Below, one piece after another: positions 11,501-19,555 of a stretch of 23,904 nt of DNA. The notes under the pieces were generated by a model. The model saw only the letters and a program-made list of their open reading frames with translations. It ran no database searches and was not told where the DNA came from. A program made the position numbers and the translations under genes. The DNA is from Phoronis ovalis (Eukaryota; Phoronida; Phoronidae). Each line of letters starts with the position of its first letter. The first letter of the stretch is position 1. The stretch is from the NCBI GenBank assembly GCA_028565635.1, contig JAOXYB010055389.1:1-23904 (forward strand), read 5' to 3'.

Positions 11501-12438
11501 GGGGGAGCGCCAGTAGGGCGCGAAGCGAAACTAGGGGGTCTGGGGGCATGCGCCCCTGGAAAACTTTTGAATATTTGGTGCGTTTTACTGCAATCTGGTG
11601 CATTCAAAGACTCTTTTTCCATGACACTCTGCGCTCCTTTTTGTACATTTAAGCATAAATTATTATTGTTAAGACTAATTAATTTAAAGATAAAAAATCA
11701 CAAATTTTATCCAAGAGGGACTGAGGTCAGTCTACATACAGTTTCCAAATCCATTTAAGCGCTATGAACTCTGGGAAGTGTCCCAGAATAATATCAAAAT
11801 AAATCTTGAAAATTTGCGTGGGACAATTTACCTGATACACAAAATCGTATGGTATGGTATACAGGTATGGTGTTTTATATAAAATCTTATAGGTATATTT
11901 TGTACAATTTGTTAGAAGTACGTTTGCAATTTAATGTTCAAAATTAATTCTTGGAAAGGGGGGGCGTGGACCTTCCACGCCCGCCCGTCAATCCGCCTTT
12001 GTTGTATGTCTACATGGGGTTACCCTTCATATATAATATGAACCCTTGGAGGTCCAGTACTAGCCGAATGTTATATAAAAATTAATCAATCTTTCAATGC
12101 TGTGGCTGACTTTGATAGTGACACAAGCAGCACTAACCAATCTGCATCAAAATTACAATCAGAGGATTGTCAGTATCTTGTGCCGGGTTGAAAGTCTGAG
12201 AAAAAACACTTTTACTACATGCCAGTAAATATTTGAAAATATCAGTCATTCTTAATACACATCTTGTAGTGACAGAAACCTAGGTATACGTTTTCATGGA
12301 AAGCAAATTTCTTAAAAACCCTAATATAAAGCTTACATGTTTGATAGCATCTGTTAGGCTTCCATGATCAAACCAACCTAATTTGTTACCAATGTCTTGA
12401 AACAAGTCATCGATGCATGGCTCTTCTTTTGCAGCCAT
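2348..12438 (-). CDS. GCNA: Germ cell nuclear acidic peptidase, SprT-like metalloprotease (14 exons, 835 aa)
   Basis: Joined exons, 5' to 3' on the minus strand: 12438-12337, 11331-11238, 10990-10941, 10771-9709, 9419-9348, 8959-8905, 8238-8149, 7703-7609, 7518-7305, 5719-5635, 5096-4964, 3993-3897, 3383-3276, 2597-2348. The total is 2508 nt; all introns are GT...AG and every junction keeps frame. Residues 83-510 are acidic, Ser/Asn-rich and disordered. A SprT-like protease core spans about 612-720 (H693-E694-M-C-H697, third ligand H710). A zinc ribbon follows (C747/C750 and C768/C771), then an HMG-box-like segment at 789-835. This order is the hallmark of GCNA in most animals; mouse has lost the protease part. 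In the family, GCNA acts in germ-cell nuclei against DNA-protein crosslinks, notably trapped topoisomerase II, and binds SUMO. The start is the first Met of exon 1; an in-frame Met 17 codons upstream is less likely because the intervening residues (FITWPICFCS) look non-coding. Key catalytic residues are intact, so the gene is probably functional. Confidence 0.93.
3276..3383 (-). CDS. GCNA: GCNA exon 13 (residues 717-752, first half of zinc ribbon)
   Basis: TTATTTTTCAG acceptor; CA before a GTAAGT donor. It encodes WAKKANYVHKDLPVIKRCHS, then the CSKC knuckle (C747, C750) of the zinc ribbon that follows the SprT core. An unrelated open frame on the opposite strand (3086-3283) overlaps the 3' end of this exon and is treated as a shadow. 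Confidence 0.93.
3897..3993 (-). CDS. GCNA: GCNA exon 12 (residues 685-716, protease active site)
   Basis: The exon encodes ERLRDTVIHEMCHAAVWL and then the NDGHGPLWKY motif. H693 and H697 are the zinc ligands, E694 is the general base, and H710 in GHG is the probable third ligand. All are intact, so the enzyme should be catalytically competent. TATTTTAG acceptor and GTCAGT donor. Confidence 0.96.
4964..5096 (-). CDS. GCNA: GCNA exon 11 (residues 641-684, SprT beta core)
   Basis: TTTAATTTCAG acceptor; GCTG donor before GTTAGT. It encodes the WNKRLLKTAGFC motif and the ARIELSDKVCDTA strand that leads to the active-site helix. Both are diagnostic of GCNA-type SprT domains. Confidence 0.92.
5317..5546 (+). 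mobile_element. tRNA-derived SINE in GCNA intron 10
   Basis: The left part (about 5318-5396) is tRNA-like. It has an A-box-like start (GTGGCGGATG), an anticodon-loop-like CTGCAAA that suggests a tRNA-Cys ancestor, and a perfect B box GGTTCGAATCC at 5375-5385. A tRNA-unrelated body follows (CAAGACACTTT..., CCAGCCAAATGGGCCAA) and a simple TTTTACTTACTTTTACTT tail. The 13-bp direct repeat TATGGTATTTAAA flanks it exactly at 5304-5316 and 5547-5559, which marks insertion by target-primed reverse transcription. It lies antisense to GCNA. I cannot name the family. Confidence 0.88.
5375..5385 (+). promoter_or_regulatory. RNA polymerase III B box of the SINE
   Basis: GGTTCGAATCC is an exact match to the B-box consensus. 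With the A-box-like block about 40 bp upstream it forms an internal type 2 Pol III promoter. Confidence 0.75.
5635..5719 (-). CDS. GCNA: GCNA exon 10 (residues 612-640, SprT helix 1)
   Basis: Long T-run acceptor (TTTTTTTTTCAG) and CAAG donor before GTATTT. It encodes RYVKHFVTYKEDLTDKLFKL followed by YNETVFENK. The pattern 'F..K..L...L..LYN..VF.NK' is the conserved first helix of the SprT-like domain in GCNA and SPRTN relatives. Confidence 0.9.
6041..6747. mobile_element. Possible non-autonomous element with 12-bp terminal inverted repeats (GCNA intron 9)
   Basis: ATATTAGACCAT at 6041-6052 is the perfect reverse complement of ATGGTCTAATAT at 6736-6747. If TA is the target duplication, the ends are TTAGACCAT...ATGGTCTAA. 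Inside, a segment of about 60 bp is present twice in direct orientation (about 6214-6276 and 6512-6567, beginning ACTAGGTTGC). No coding capacity is visible. The inverted repeat is short, so the boundaries are tentative. Confidence 0.4.
6747..6801. repeat. 12-bp tandem repeat (TAGAGATTAATA), about five units
   Basis: TAGAGAT recurs at 6747, 6759, 6771, 6783 and 6795, an exact 12-bp period. It directly abuts the right inverted repeat of the possible element and runs into the 70-bp duplication. Confidence 0.85.
6790..6916. repeat. 57-bp direct repeat at 70-bp spacing
   Basis: 6790-6846 and 6860-6916 are identical over 57 bases except C/T at 6828 and 6898. The near-identity shows a recent local duplication. 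The unit includes AAAGCAGCTTCTCGTCCA and AAGGAGACATAACGGGT. Confidence 0.9.
6900..7006. repeat. Long imperfect palindrome
   Basis: The arm at 6901-6949 (GGAGACATAACGGGTC...TTATAATGGGCTCAAC) pairs with the reverse complement of 6958-7005 (GGAGATACAATGGGTC...TTATAGTGGGCGAGAC), with a loop of about 8 bp. Related TATAATGG motifs also occur at about 6115, 6136 and 6156. Confidence 0.7.
7305..7518 (-). CDS. GCNA: GCNA exon 9 (residues 541-611, lead-in to SprT domain)
   Basis: AAATTATTGTAG acceptor, donor AG before GTTCTC, two bases left over. The end of the exon (TYGFLKSLATNIADEKRDLT) corresponds to the 'FLxSLS' segment that precedes the protease core in GCNA proteins. The first part is linker. 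Confidence 0.85.
7609..7703 (-). CDS. GCNA: GCNA exon 8 (residues 509-540)
   Basis: CTCTATTTTAG acceptor, GTGAGT donor. It encodes a linker beginning KVDENIPLSKRLLVKNIPS. It is separated from exon 9 by a 90-nt intron, the shortest in the gene. Phase fits both neighbours; no domain is recognised. Confidence 0.82.
8149..8238 (-). CDS. GCNA: GCNA exon 7 (residues 479-508, SIM-like motif)
   Basis: ATATTTCCAG acceptor, GTAAAT donor, phase 2 in and out. It encodes SLEEFVISDSDSSDGLDDSV and then FYIKTTNLMK. FVIS (483-486) followed at once by DSDSSDG is a good SUMO-interaction-motif match, as known for GCNA proteins. Its length (90 nt) makes it a frame-neutral cassette. Confidence 0.82.
8905..8959 (-). 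CDS. GCNA: GCNA exon 6 (residues 461-478, basic linker)
   Basis: TTAATTCCAG acceptor. It encodes FLTKVKTPARKSKPISDK. The donor lies in a run AAAG-GTGTGTAAGT that offers two GT sites four bases apart. Only the first (AAAG before GTGTGT) keeps the next exon open; the nominally stronger GTAAGT four bases on would give an immediate stop in exon 7. Confidence 0.75.
9348..9419 (-). CDS. GCNA: GCNA exon 5 (residues 437-460, acidic repeat-like)
   Basis: TTTATTTTAG acceptor, GTAAGT donor. It encodes NGKEAKLKPVFKESSDSSDDDFEA. The SSDSSDDDFE string is typical of the Ser/Asp motifs that recur in GCNA disordered regions and is a likely casein-kinase-2 target. One base is carried in and one is left over. 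Confidence 0.87.
9709..10771 (-). CDS. GCNA: GCNA exon 4 (residues 83-436, acidic disordered region)
   Basis: This 1063-nt exon is open throughout. The acceptor is TTTCATTTGCAG and the donor GTATGT, leaving one base. The product is low in hydrophobic residues and rich in Ser, Asn, Asp, Glu and Gln, as expected for the long disordered half of GCNA. It carries a duplicated segment with a period of 57 residues (starting at about 210 and 267). It also carries a SUMO-interaction-like motif at 361-371, VELI followed by NSSSDDE. Conservation of such regions is normally poor, so the identity of this exon rests on its splice phase and composition. Confidence 0.9.
10941..10990 (-). CDS. GCNA: GCNA exon 3 (residues 66-82, micro-exon)
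   Basis: A 50-nt exon between a TTTTAATAG acceptor and a GTAAAT donor. It encodes GGGKNESKSKKDVSAVK and continues the basic tract of exon 2. It restores phase 0 before the large exon 4. Exons 2 and 3 total 144 nt, so skipping both together would keep frame. Confidence 0.78.
11238..11331 (-). CDS. GCNA: GCNA exon 2 (residues 35-65, basic)
   Basis: A TTTTGTTTTAACAG acceptor precedes it and a GTAAAG donor follows. It enters in phase 0 and leaves one base over. The 31 codons are strongly basic (SEKKKFRVKSKKADKKSS), which suggests a nuclear-localisation or DNA-contact segment. Phase matches exon 1 and exon 3 exactly. Confidence 0.82.
11447..12001. mobile_element. hAT-like short inverted-repeat element in GCNA intron 1
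   Basis: The left end CAGTGGCAGATCCAGG and right end ATCCGCCTTTG are imperfect reverse complements of the common hAT-type end CAGTGGCGGATCC. TTGTA lies directly outside both ends (11442-11446 and 12002-12006), possibly a trimmed target duplication. The interior has G/C-rich blocks unlike the flanks (GAGCGCCAGTAGGGCGCGAAG, with GGGGGCATGCGCCCC) and a hairpin GGCGTGGACCTTCCACGCC near the right end. Apparent open frames over this block on both strands are artefacts. 555 bp, no transposase. Confidence 0.72.
12337..12438 (-). CDS. GCNA: GCNA exon 1 (residues 1-34, start codon)
   Basis: The exon begins with ATG at 12438 and ends CAT before GTAAGC, phase 0. It encodes an acidic start, MAAKEEPCIDDLFQDIG, then KLGWFDHGSLTDAIKH, which looks like a short folded or helical N-terminal motif rather than disordered sequence. 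A TAG/G acceptor-like site just upstream (near 12462) would allow a separate 5' UTR exon, but I cannot place a transcription start. Confidence 0.75.
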
Positions 12439-13056
12439 TTTTCTTGCACATATCCTACTACAAAAGCATATAGGCCAAGTGATGAACATTAAACCAACTG
12501 GTGGTGTTCAAGACAACACAATAAGTGTTCCATAATGCAGTGGTAGACTTTGACTTCATGTAAGGCATACTAGGTAATTGCTTTTAAGTATGTTTAAAAA
12601 GTTTGAGACTTATTTCGACATACCCAGAACTATAGGTTTCACTTTTTATTTTCGACAGGATTCTTTTTCAGTTTGACATATGATATCACCTCCATTTTAT
12701 TGCCAACTTCCAATAAAAGAAAACAGAAAACCATTGTGCAGACTACTTTGGAATATGGTGATTACATTACATTTCCATTAATCAATATACAATGAAATTC
12801 CTTGAGATTTAATTCAATTCCAAGAAGATATGTTTTTGTTGTTTAAATGCTTTAAGGATATATAACACAGGTAGTGGAACCAAAAATACTACATTCTTTG
12901 CTTTATTACTTTTTTAATCAAAATAATCAACCAAGGGGCTATCAGTAGTCCCAATATCTGACGTATTGGTCCTACCACTTTCCTAGTGAAAATCTATCGC
13001 CTTTCGAAAATAACAAAAACATATCCATATGATGAATATTTTCATACTCCGATGTT
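12439..13056. other. Region immediately 5' of GCNA, presumed promoter area
   Basis: There are no coding signs. The promoter and any untranslated exon of GCNA should lie here, but I find no convincing core element in the AT-rich sequence. Confidence 0.3.
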
Positions 13057-13228
13057 CTTAGTTTGCTATTATCAAGTGAAGAAAGTGTAATTTTTTTTTG
13101 TCACAACATTTGAATTTTAACACAATAAACATGAAGTGGCTGCAGCATTTGCCTACAGTGATTTTTTTTGTTTGACTTGTCTACACTTATAGATTTGTAT
13201 TTTCTTCACTTGATAATAACAAACTAAG
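13057..13228. repeat. Inverted repeat, 28-bp arms, MITE-like
   Basis: 13057-13084 (CTTAGTTTGCTATTATCAAG...) is the reverse complement of 13201-13228 with one mismatch. The 116-bp interior is AT-rich with T-runs. This could be a small MITE or a stem-loop. No clear target duplication is seen. Confidence 0.7.
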
Positions 13229-13350
13229 AGTGACACCATTGCAGCCCGGGAGAAGGCATGAATGTTTTATTTAATACAAGGATAAACAGCAGTATAGCAA
13301 ACCCAACTTAAATTATTGAAAAAATAGGGAATTTCAATATAGTATGGGGG

Positions 13351-13800
13351 GGGGAAACTATATTAGAAAGTGTAGAAGAAGAGAAAGAATTTGGAGTTAT
13401 TATTCATAAATCAGTGATATCAAGTCTGCATTGTGAAGAGGCAGCAGAGAAAGTGAATAGAAACCTTAGCATGATCAAAAGGAACTTTGAATACAGGAGC
13501 AAGGATGTGATTTTGAAGCTGTATAAACACCTAGTCCAGCCTCCTTTGGAATATGTGGTACAGTTTTGGAACCACCTACTCATAAAAGACTAGAAAGAGT
13601 GCAGAGGAGAACAACAACGATGATACCTGACGTCAGAAATAAAACTTATGAAGAAAGGTTGTGAACTCTACATTAACTTCATAAGACTAGAGGCCAACAG
13701 GATACATGGAGACTTGATCGCAACTTTCAAGTTGATCAAGGGTTTAACAGAGTGAATGTACAGCAGTCATTCAGTATAAACAAGATGTACAAGTCAAATG
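13351..13800 (+). pseudogene. Decayed non-LTR retrotransposon fragment (C-terminal part of ORF2)
   Basis: The translation shows the segment downstream of the polymerase active site in CR1/jockey-type LINEs: EFGVIIHKSVISSLHCEEAA, NRNLSMIKRNFEYRSKDVIL, YKHLVQPPLEYVVQFWN. A frame change follows to KRLERVQRRTT..IPDVRNKTYEERL, then IRLEANRIHGDLIATFKLIKG. Stops and at least two frameshifts break it. No 5' or active-site part is attached. It is dead on arrival and not a host gene. Confidence 0.85.
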
Positions 13801-13940
13801 TTTGCCTGGACTGCCACAAATTTAGGGTGATTGTCCTGTGGCTGCAATAGATGCACTGTCAGTAAATGGTTCTAAGGTCACGTAAACAAGTTTACATATA
13901 AAAGGCAATTTTTCAACATGGAGAAATGTGACTACTGCAG

Positions 13941-14788
13941 TTGATCTCATAATGTATAAATAATCGAAATTCCGCAATAACTTTGGGAAAAACATAATTT
14001 CCGCCAAGGCACCTGAATAAAAGTGAACACTGACACCACCTAATGTAGAACATGGTATTTTGAATGTTTCAAATGCACATTTGTTTATGAAAAATGTTTA
14101 AAAAACATGGGACATAAAATCAACCTGGAAAACAAGCATCTCGCCAAATGTCGTCGCACTCACTTTTACATGGGAATTCAACACCGAAGGAAAAAAATGG
14201 TAATTTGCATATCAATTGAGAAGTACCACCACCCGTGTAAAGAATCTTTTGTCTGACACTTGCGTAACATGAACTTTACTAAGTGACACTTCCAAAGAAA
14301 AACTGAAAAGCAAATTATCCTAGCCTATTATATACCAAACAAGTTATAAGTAATATTTTGAAACTTCATGAGGAGGAAACAAATAGTCATAAACAAATTT
14401 ACACTTCGTAAACACTGTGGAAAAGAAACTCCCAGCTCAAACAATGGAATGTTTTGGTAATGTTTTACAGAAAAACTGTGATAATCATCATACAGTGATT
14501 CTGCATATTTCGGATTTTTGACATTGTCTCTTGTGCATAAAGCTCTTCTAACTACCCTCCTAATGATTTCCGGTGACATCAAGTGAATATATTTGCTTTC
14601 AATGCTAGATATCCATCCAAACTTTTTAAACATTTTTCATAAAAAAAGTGAGCATTTGAAAATTTTAAATACCACATTCTACACTAGGTGGTGTCGGCGG
14701 TTTCACTTTTATCCAGGTGCCTTGAAGGAAATTTTGTTTTTCCCAAAGTTATTGCGGAATTTCGATTATTTATACATTATGAGATCAA
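13941..14788. repeat. Pair of inverted arms (about 165-185 bp) around a 515-bp spacer
   Basis: Left arm about 13941-14105 and right arm about 14623-14788 are inverted copies of one another at roughly 80-85 percent by eye. The outer 60 bp are nearly perfect (TTGATCTCATAATGTATAAA...). This could be a transposon with long terminal inverted repeats or two inverted copies of one repeat. The spacer has a 101-codon minus-strand open frame without recognisable motifs; its 5' end lies in the right arm. Confidence 0.75.
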
Positions 14789-14795
14789 TAGTAGT

Positions 14796-15497
14796 GGCAT
14801 CCCACAGGGATCTGTACTGGGTCCGATATTATTTGTAATCTTCATCAATGTCTTGCCTGAGTGTGAAACGTCCGAAGTATTTCTATTTGCTGATGATACC
14901 AAAGCTTATAGAGACATTCAATCTCAAGATGATGTCAATATTATTCAACATGATCTGAAAAATTTGTTTGACTGGAGTGTTAAGTGGCTCCTATTTTTCA
15001 TCCAGGCAAATGCAAAGTTCTCAATATAAGCAACATACAGAAGATTTAACTACAAGTGAAATCAACATTACAAAAGGAACTCGTATGATGGAACCATGTA
15101 GATTACATGGAGATATGATAGACTTAAAATACTTACTGGAATTTTTGATGAGTCACTCGTGGTCTCAAATTAAAAGTTCAGAAGGAACAATGTCGTTTAG
15201 ATATACGTAAATATTATTTCACAAACCGAGTAGCAGATGTATGGAATAGTTTGACTGATAATGTAGTTAGTGCAACAAACGTCAAAATATTTGAATGAAG
15301 ATTAGATTATTATTGGAGAGACCATCGGATGAAGGAGGACTTTAATGTAGATTATAGAATATACTATATAGTGGAGTACAAGAATCCCATGTACCAATTT
15401 CAACCAAGATGTGATGTTATCAGTACACGACTTACAGGTGAACATAGAGGAGCAGCAGCTCCTGCGTTCATAAGTTCCTGCTACCAGCAAACATGAC
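14796..15497 (+). pseudogene. Second decayed LINE fragment (reverse transcriptase, active-site half)
   Basis: The frame from 14796 opens with GIPQGSVLGPILFVIFIN and contains the catalytic FADD box at 14886-14897, then DLKNLFDWSVKWLL. Near 14995 a frameshift separates it from the expected FHPGKCKVLNIS motif. The thumb region is missing. The conserved C-terminal block (YYFTNRVADVWNSLTDNVVS...) appears at about 15211-15295 with a stop, then a tail up to about 15497. It is a non-LTR element of CR1/jockey type. The 5' edge coincides with the inverted arm. Confidence 0.87.
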
Positions 15498-18046
15498 ATG
15501 AATAAAAGAAGCATTGTGGCGGTAACCCGGGGCAGTGAGTTTAATACTATTAAAGTCTACATAGGTCATAGTCATTGTACATGTCAGACTTTGTTTAAAG
15601 TTTAAACGGACACAAACAAAAAGTAAGAGACACCATCATTCCTATTTATATTACATCAGATTTCTACGGATCGAATGCCCCGATAGCATAGACTGCTACA
15701 TTTCAAGTATTCTTACTTGGTGGTTTTATTTCCAGGCTAAGTTAAATGCTTTATTTATTGTTTCTTCTTCACCAAAGTGCTTTAGATGTATCCTTGCTGA
15801 CCTATTTGAATTTTGCGCAATAAAGGATTGTGGGTAAAACAAACATGCTAATCAAAACCAAGTTTTCAGGTTGAATGAAAATGATATTTATATCAGCAAA
15901 AAGTGGCATATTCACATGGTTTTGAATAAAATATTTATAAAAAACTACTATTGTTTTATATTATGTTATAATAATTAGTTATTATTTACGTATATATTGA
16001 ATTAAACGTACATTTTGTTGTGCACAAAAAATCTTAATTTTGATGTTCCTGCACTGGACAGGAAGTTGGTGATTCAGAATTTGAGGTTTTATCATACATA
16101 TAGAGCTGCTGAATCGTAAACTTTTTTCAGGTGTAGGTAAGTAAAATACTTCATTACGATGGTCAGTAATATCTTAAAAGATATCGAAACTAAAGAGTAA
16201 CGAGAAGTATCACGGAAAAAGTAGTCCTGCAGGTAGTCATTGCTATCTCGAGATTTTGACAACTGATTTAAATGTCCCGAATCGATCAGACTCAACAACA
16301 GGATACAAAACATCACACTATATTTACGAGATTTTTTTTATTTATATGCTCCACAAACTGCATATATACATAGAGCAGAATCCGATGCCCCACTGAACTT
16401 CGGTCTGATATATTCGAGAGTGTTAGCAATCCCCAAATGTTATAAGGTTAGGTAACTTGAACATTGTTGTATAATTTCCTAGTATCCCTAGTATGGAGTA
16501 GTATGAAACAGGTAACACCTCAAGGCGAGCTCAGATGCTTGTACTGACTATTCAACTGCTTATAGTGCGTAAAGTCATGTATTCGTGTTCTTCTTTTGGT
16601 TAATGACATCACACATTTAGAATCATGACACATGAGCTAGCGCTGCTGTTTGTTAAAAAATAAAAATTGCCAGCAAATCGGTTTTTATTTATTAACTTAT
16701 AATTGAAATAGGTTTAATAGTGGAGAAAAATAGTGTGCTGAGTGCTGGTTTATTAAAAGAATCGGAAAAACCTGTAAAACCCACTGCTGCCACTCTCGAG
16801 CTCGCTATTAAACTGTAAACATACCAATAGAATTTCAACATCGCTTGCTAATCTTTGGAATATATATATAAACTTAATACCTGATATCTTTAATAATGTA
16901 TTTAAAAAAATCTTTAACCACAAAAAATTGGATTTTTTTTTAAAAATTAGTATAATAAAAGATAACATGTTTGGTCTTTGAGTCAATTTTTTCCCCTGTA
17001 TATCCACCCTAAAATGTATTCAGTAAAACTGTGTTACATACTTATTACTAGAATATGATTAAGGATATTTTCTTTTAAACAAAGTTTTTTAATAACTTGA
17101 AATATGCACTTTTGTAGAATTTTGCTCTTGGTTTTCCCTTATTATACCTGTTATAATGTCAGTTTTAAATCGAATCCGCTTAATAATTCAAAATCTAAAT
17201 CGTTCTCAGATATGTTTTGTACTTATCACAGGACTGCTGTGTTTTTTCTCACATTGACTCAAGAAATATGTGTTACAAATGTCACTAGGCAAAAGCAGAA
17301 TTGTTTTGACTAGAATGTCCTTTCTCAAGTTTACATAAATGATTGTAAAGATTTTTAAGAACCACTGATATCTTGTTCTCAACAATTCACCTAGAAACAT
17401 GTAATGATGTCAAAAATACAGTATAAATATAAGCTAGACTGTTTAGTCCTGCTTCGTGATGTTCGTTTCATGTTATCATTGAATTGTGAGGCTAGGTTGA
17501 GCAGTCATGGGATCTGTTGTAACCATTTTCATGGACATTGATCCACAAACAGGCTTAATTTTAGTTTTAAGTTGTACAGTTTTATGTTAAAACATTTTGT
17601 CTAACTCATACATCCCAAATAAATCACACTAGTCAAAAAGAGGATACTAGTGGAAAATAATAATGAATATTTTAAAATAGTTTTATAAAAACTTAAAAAC
17701 ATACATGTGTATTTAAAAATGAGGAATGGTTTGTCTATGCATTGAAGTCAAATCAGTGTTTAAATTATGCATCATTACAATACTGCACTAGAAGCTCCAT
17801 ATTTTTATGTTAAGATATGTTGCATGACTCATACAAGAACCTAATTATTAGAAATACTCACAAGCCTCTAGCCATATGTATTGATTAGTTCACATCACGT
17901 TAGAATTCATCAGTGCATTTAACCAAAAACATGGTTTACATGAATAATGTTTTATAAGTTTGTCATATGATACTAAGTACTGGATGGATTTCAAAACTGA
18001 AGTGAATTATAGTTTTCAAATATTGAGAAAAGTAGCATCATGAACA
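15498..18046. other. AT-rich intergenic region, no gene seen
   Basis: Only short open frames (60-85 codons) with low-complexity translations occur. There is no recognisable exon, tRNA or clear transposon. The promoter of the right-hand gene may lie in the distal part. Confidence 0.45.
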
Positions 18047-18352
18047 CCCGGGGGGGGGCAGTCAATATGAAAGTGGGTACCCGTGTTCCAACATGGCTTT
18101 TAAAAAAAAACTCTAATGAAGTGAAATTCTGCAAAAAATACACCCCTAAGGAAGTGACTTTTGGGGAAAAATACCCCTAAGGAAGTGTCACACCTCCAAA
18201 AAACCATACCTTTTTTTTTTCGTAATTTTAGGCAAAAAACAGACTCTAAGCCCGTAATGCACGTTACACGCCGGCGGTTCGAAAAACATATCCTTTCACG
18301 TGAAATTTTGTTGGAACATGCGTACCCACTTTCATATTGACTGCCCTCCGGG
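18047..18352. mobile_element. 306-bp MITE with about 45-bp terminal inverted repeats and 8-bp target duplication
   Basis: The left end CCCGGGGGGGGGCAGTCAAT continues ATATGAAAGTGGGTACCCGTGTTCCAAC; the right end is its reverse complement with a few changes. CATGAACA flanks it exactly at 18039-18046 and 18353-18360. Inside, ACCCCTAAGGAAGTG occurs twice. An 8-bp duplication fits hAT- or P-type transposases. The overlapping minus-strand open frame (18100-18372) is an artefact of the repeat. Confidence 0.9.
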
Positions 18353-18360
18353 CATGAACA

Positions 18361-19311
18361 AAAGCAAGGCATATCTTTATATTGATTCCCAAAGTAGAAA
18401 AGCCAACCTTGTCATGTAGAAAGTAATCATTATTGTTGCGTGATTATATTTTGTCAAGAAATAGTTACATATATTATATTTTCAAGACTTCAGAAGGATT
18501 TTTGTTTTGCTTACAGTGAAATTGCACTTTTTATTGTTTTAACTAGCAATGCACAGAACTGATATTCTGACAAATGTTTTAATTGTTATTTGCTGAAGTT
18601 ATACATCAAAGCAAATAACCTCATAGATTTATCGTACACAAACGTATTTTGAAATCTCTAAGGATTTACATTGAATGTTACTGGTTTAGTTAACAAGCTT
18701 TGTCATGCCATATATATATATGGAATCATATTCTGTGGGAGTCGAACAGATTTATAACATCGATCATCAGTAAGTTTTTTTAAGACCACCTGCATCACAC
18801 AACTTCTACAAAGAAATATATTTTAAAACATAATGTAATGTTGAAAATGCACCCACAGCTGACCAGCAATGTCTGTGAATTCAGCTTTATTTTAGTCGTC
18901 AATGGCATTTGTGATTTTTAGGTGAATTACCAAGTGGTTATTTAGCTCAGAGATGGTTATTTCACTGTTTACAACAATAATTTAGAAGGCAAATCTAGTG
19001 GATCTTAAGTCTATTTGCAGATGTACTAAGAATGTGTAAGATGCACCCCACTTTTGAAGCAGAATTAATATTTAATTTTAAAAAAACCTTGTTTACAATG
19101 CATACCTGTTCTATTGTAAACTCATAATCTTGTGTCATTTACATATTATATTATAAAAATCATACATAGATTTAAAATGTCAAATTTTATCTTGAATAAA
19201 CATCACTAAAACCCTAACCTAAATAATGAATATATATATAAATTAGTATTTAAGGGCTATAATGAGATTTAAGTGACTATGTATTGATTGTTGTTTCATT
19301 TTATTTTGCAG
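18361..19311. other. AT-rich spacer upstream of the second gene
   Basis: No coding signal. Short ATATAT tracts occur at about 18710 and 19230. A good polypyrimidine tract and CAG acceptor close the stretch at 19311. Confidence 0.4.
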
Positions 19312-19473
19312 ATAATAACTGTTTCGAGTACCAGTAGTTGGAATCTGACAAACATTATGTTTTAACGCGAATGTTTACAAGAACCTCCAAAGGGCTGAAG
19401 AGTATTCAGAAAGATTTAACACTACAATAACATAATATTACTTTAAATTGGAATATGGAGTCCTCGCCAGATA
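19312..19473 (+). CDS. Candidate 5' exon of an unidentified gene (coding from 19455, MESSPD)
   Basis: A strong acceptor (TTGTTTCATTTTATTTTGCAG) precedes 19312 and a GTAAGTA donor follows 19473. Most of the exon would be 5' UTR, with stops in all frames. The ATG at 19455 starts M-E-S-S-P-D and leaves one base (A), phase 1. The exon at 22589 continues in that phase without a stop. I do not recognise the product. This is a splice-signal prediction only; transcript evidence is absent, and such short coding starts arise by chance. Confidence 0.4.
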
Positions 19474-19489
19474 GTAAGTAAAGATTTCA

Positions 19490-19555
19490 GAAAAAGTTTT
19501 AGACTATAATAACGTAATATGACTTTAAATTGGAATATGGAGATGTCGCCAGACA
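19490..19555 (+). CDS. Tandem copy of the candidate start exon (MEMSPD, coding from 19537)
   Basis: The 82-bp segment ending in the first donor is repeated directly after it. The copy has its own ATG at 19537 (M-E-M-S-P-D) and its own GTAAGTA donor after 19555, again leaving one base. A transcript using this second donor would read the first ATG as an 8-codon upstream ORF (MESSPDSK, stop). No acceptor is evident directly before the copy, so it would be an alternative donor rather than an independent internal exon. Confidence 0.35.

Noticed and set aside
11407-11652. Overlapping open frames on both strands with Arg/Pro/Gly-rich translations
   Set aside because: They follow the GC-rich core of the hAT-like repeat; the composition comes from the repeat, not from coding selection.
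14328-14633. 101-codon minus-strand open frame in the spacer between the inverted arms
   Set aside because: Its 5' end lies in a repeat arm and no transposase or other motif is visible, so I did not call a gene.
18100-18372. 90-codon minus-strand open frame
   Set aside because: It lies almost wholly inside the MITE and has repeated GVFF segments from its internal duplications.
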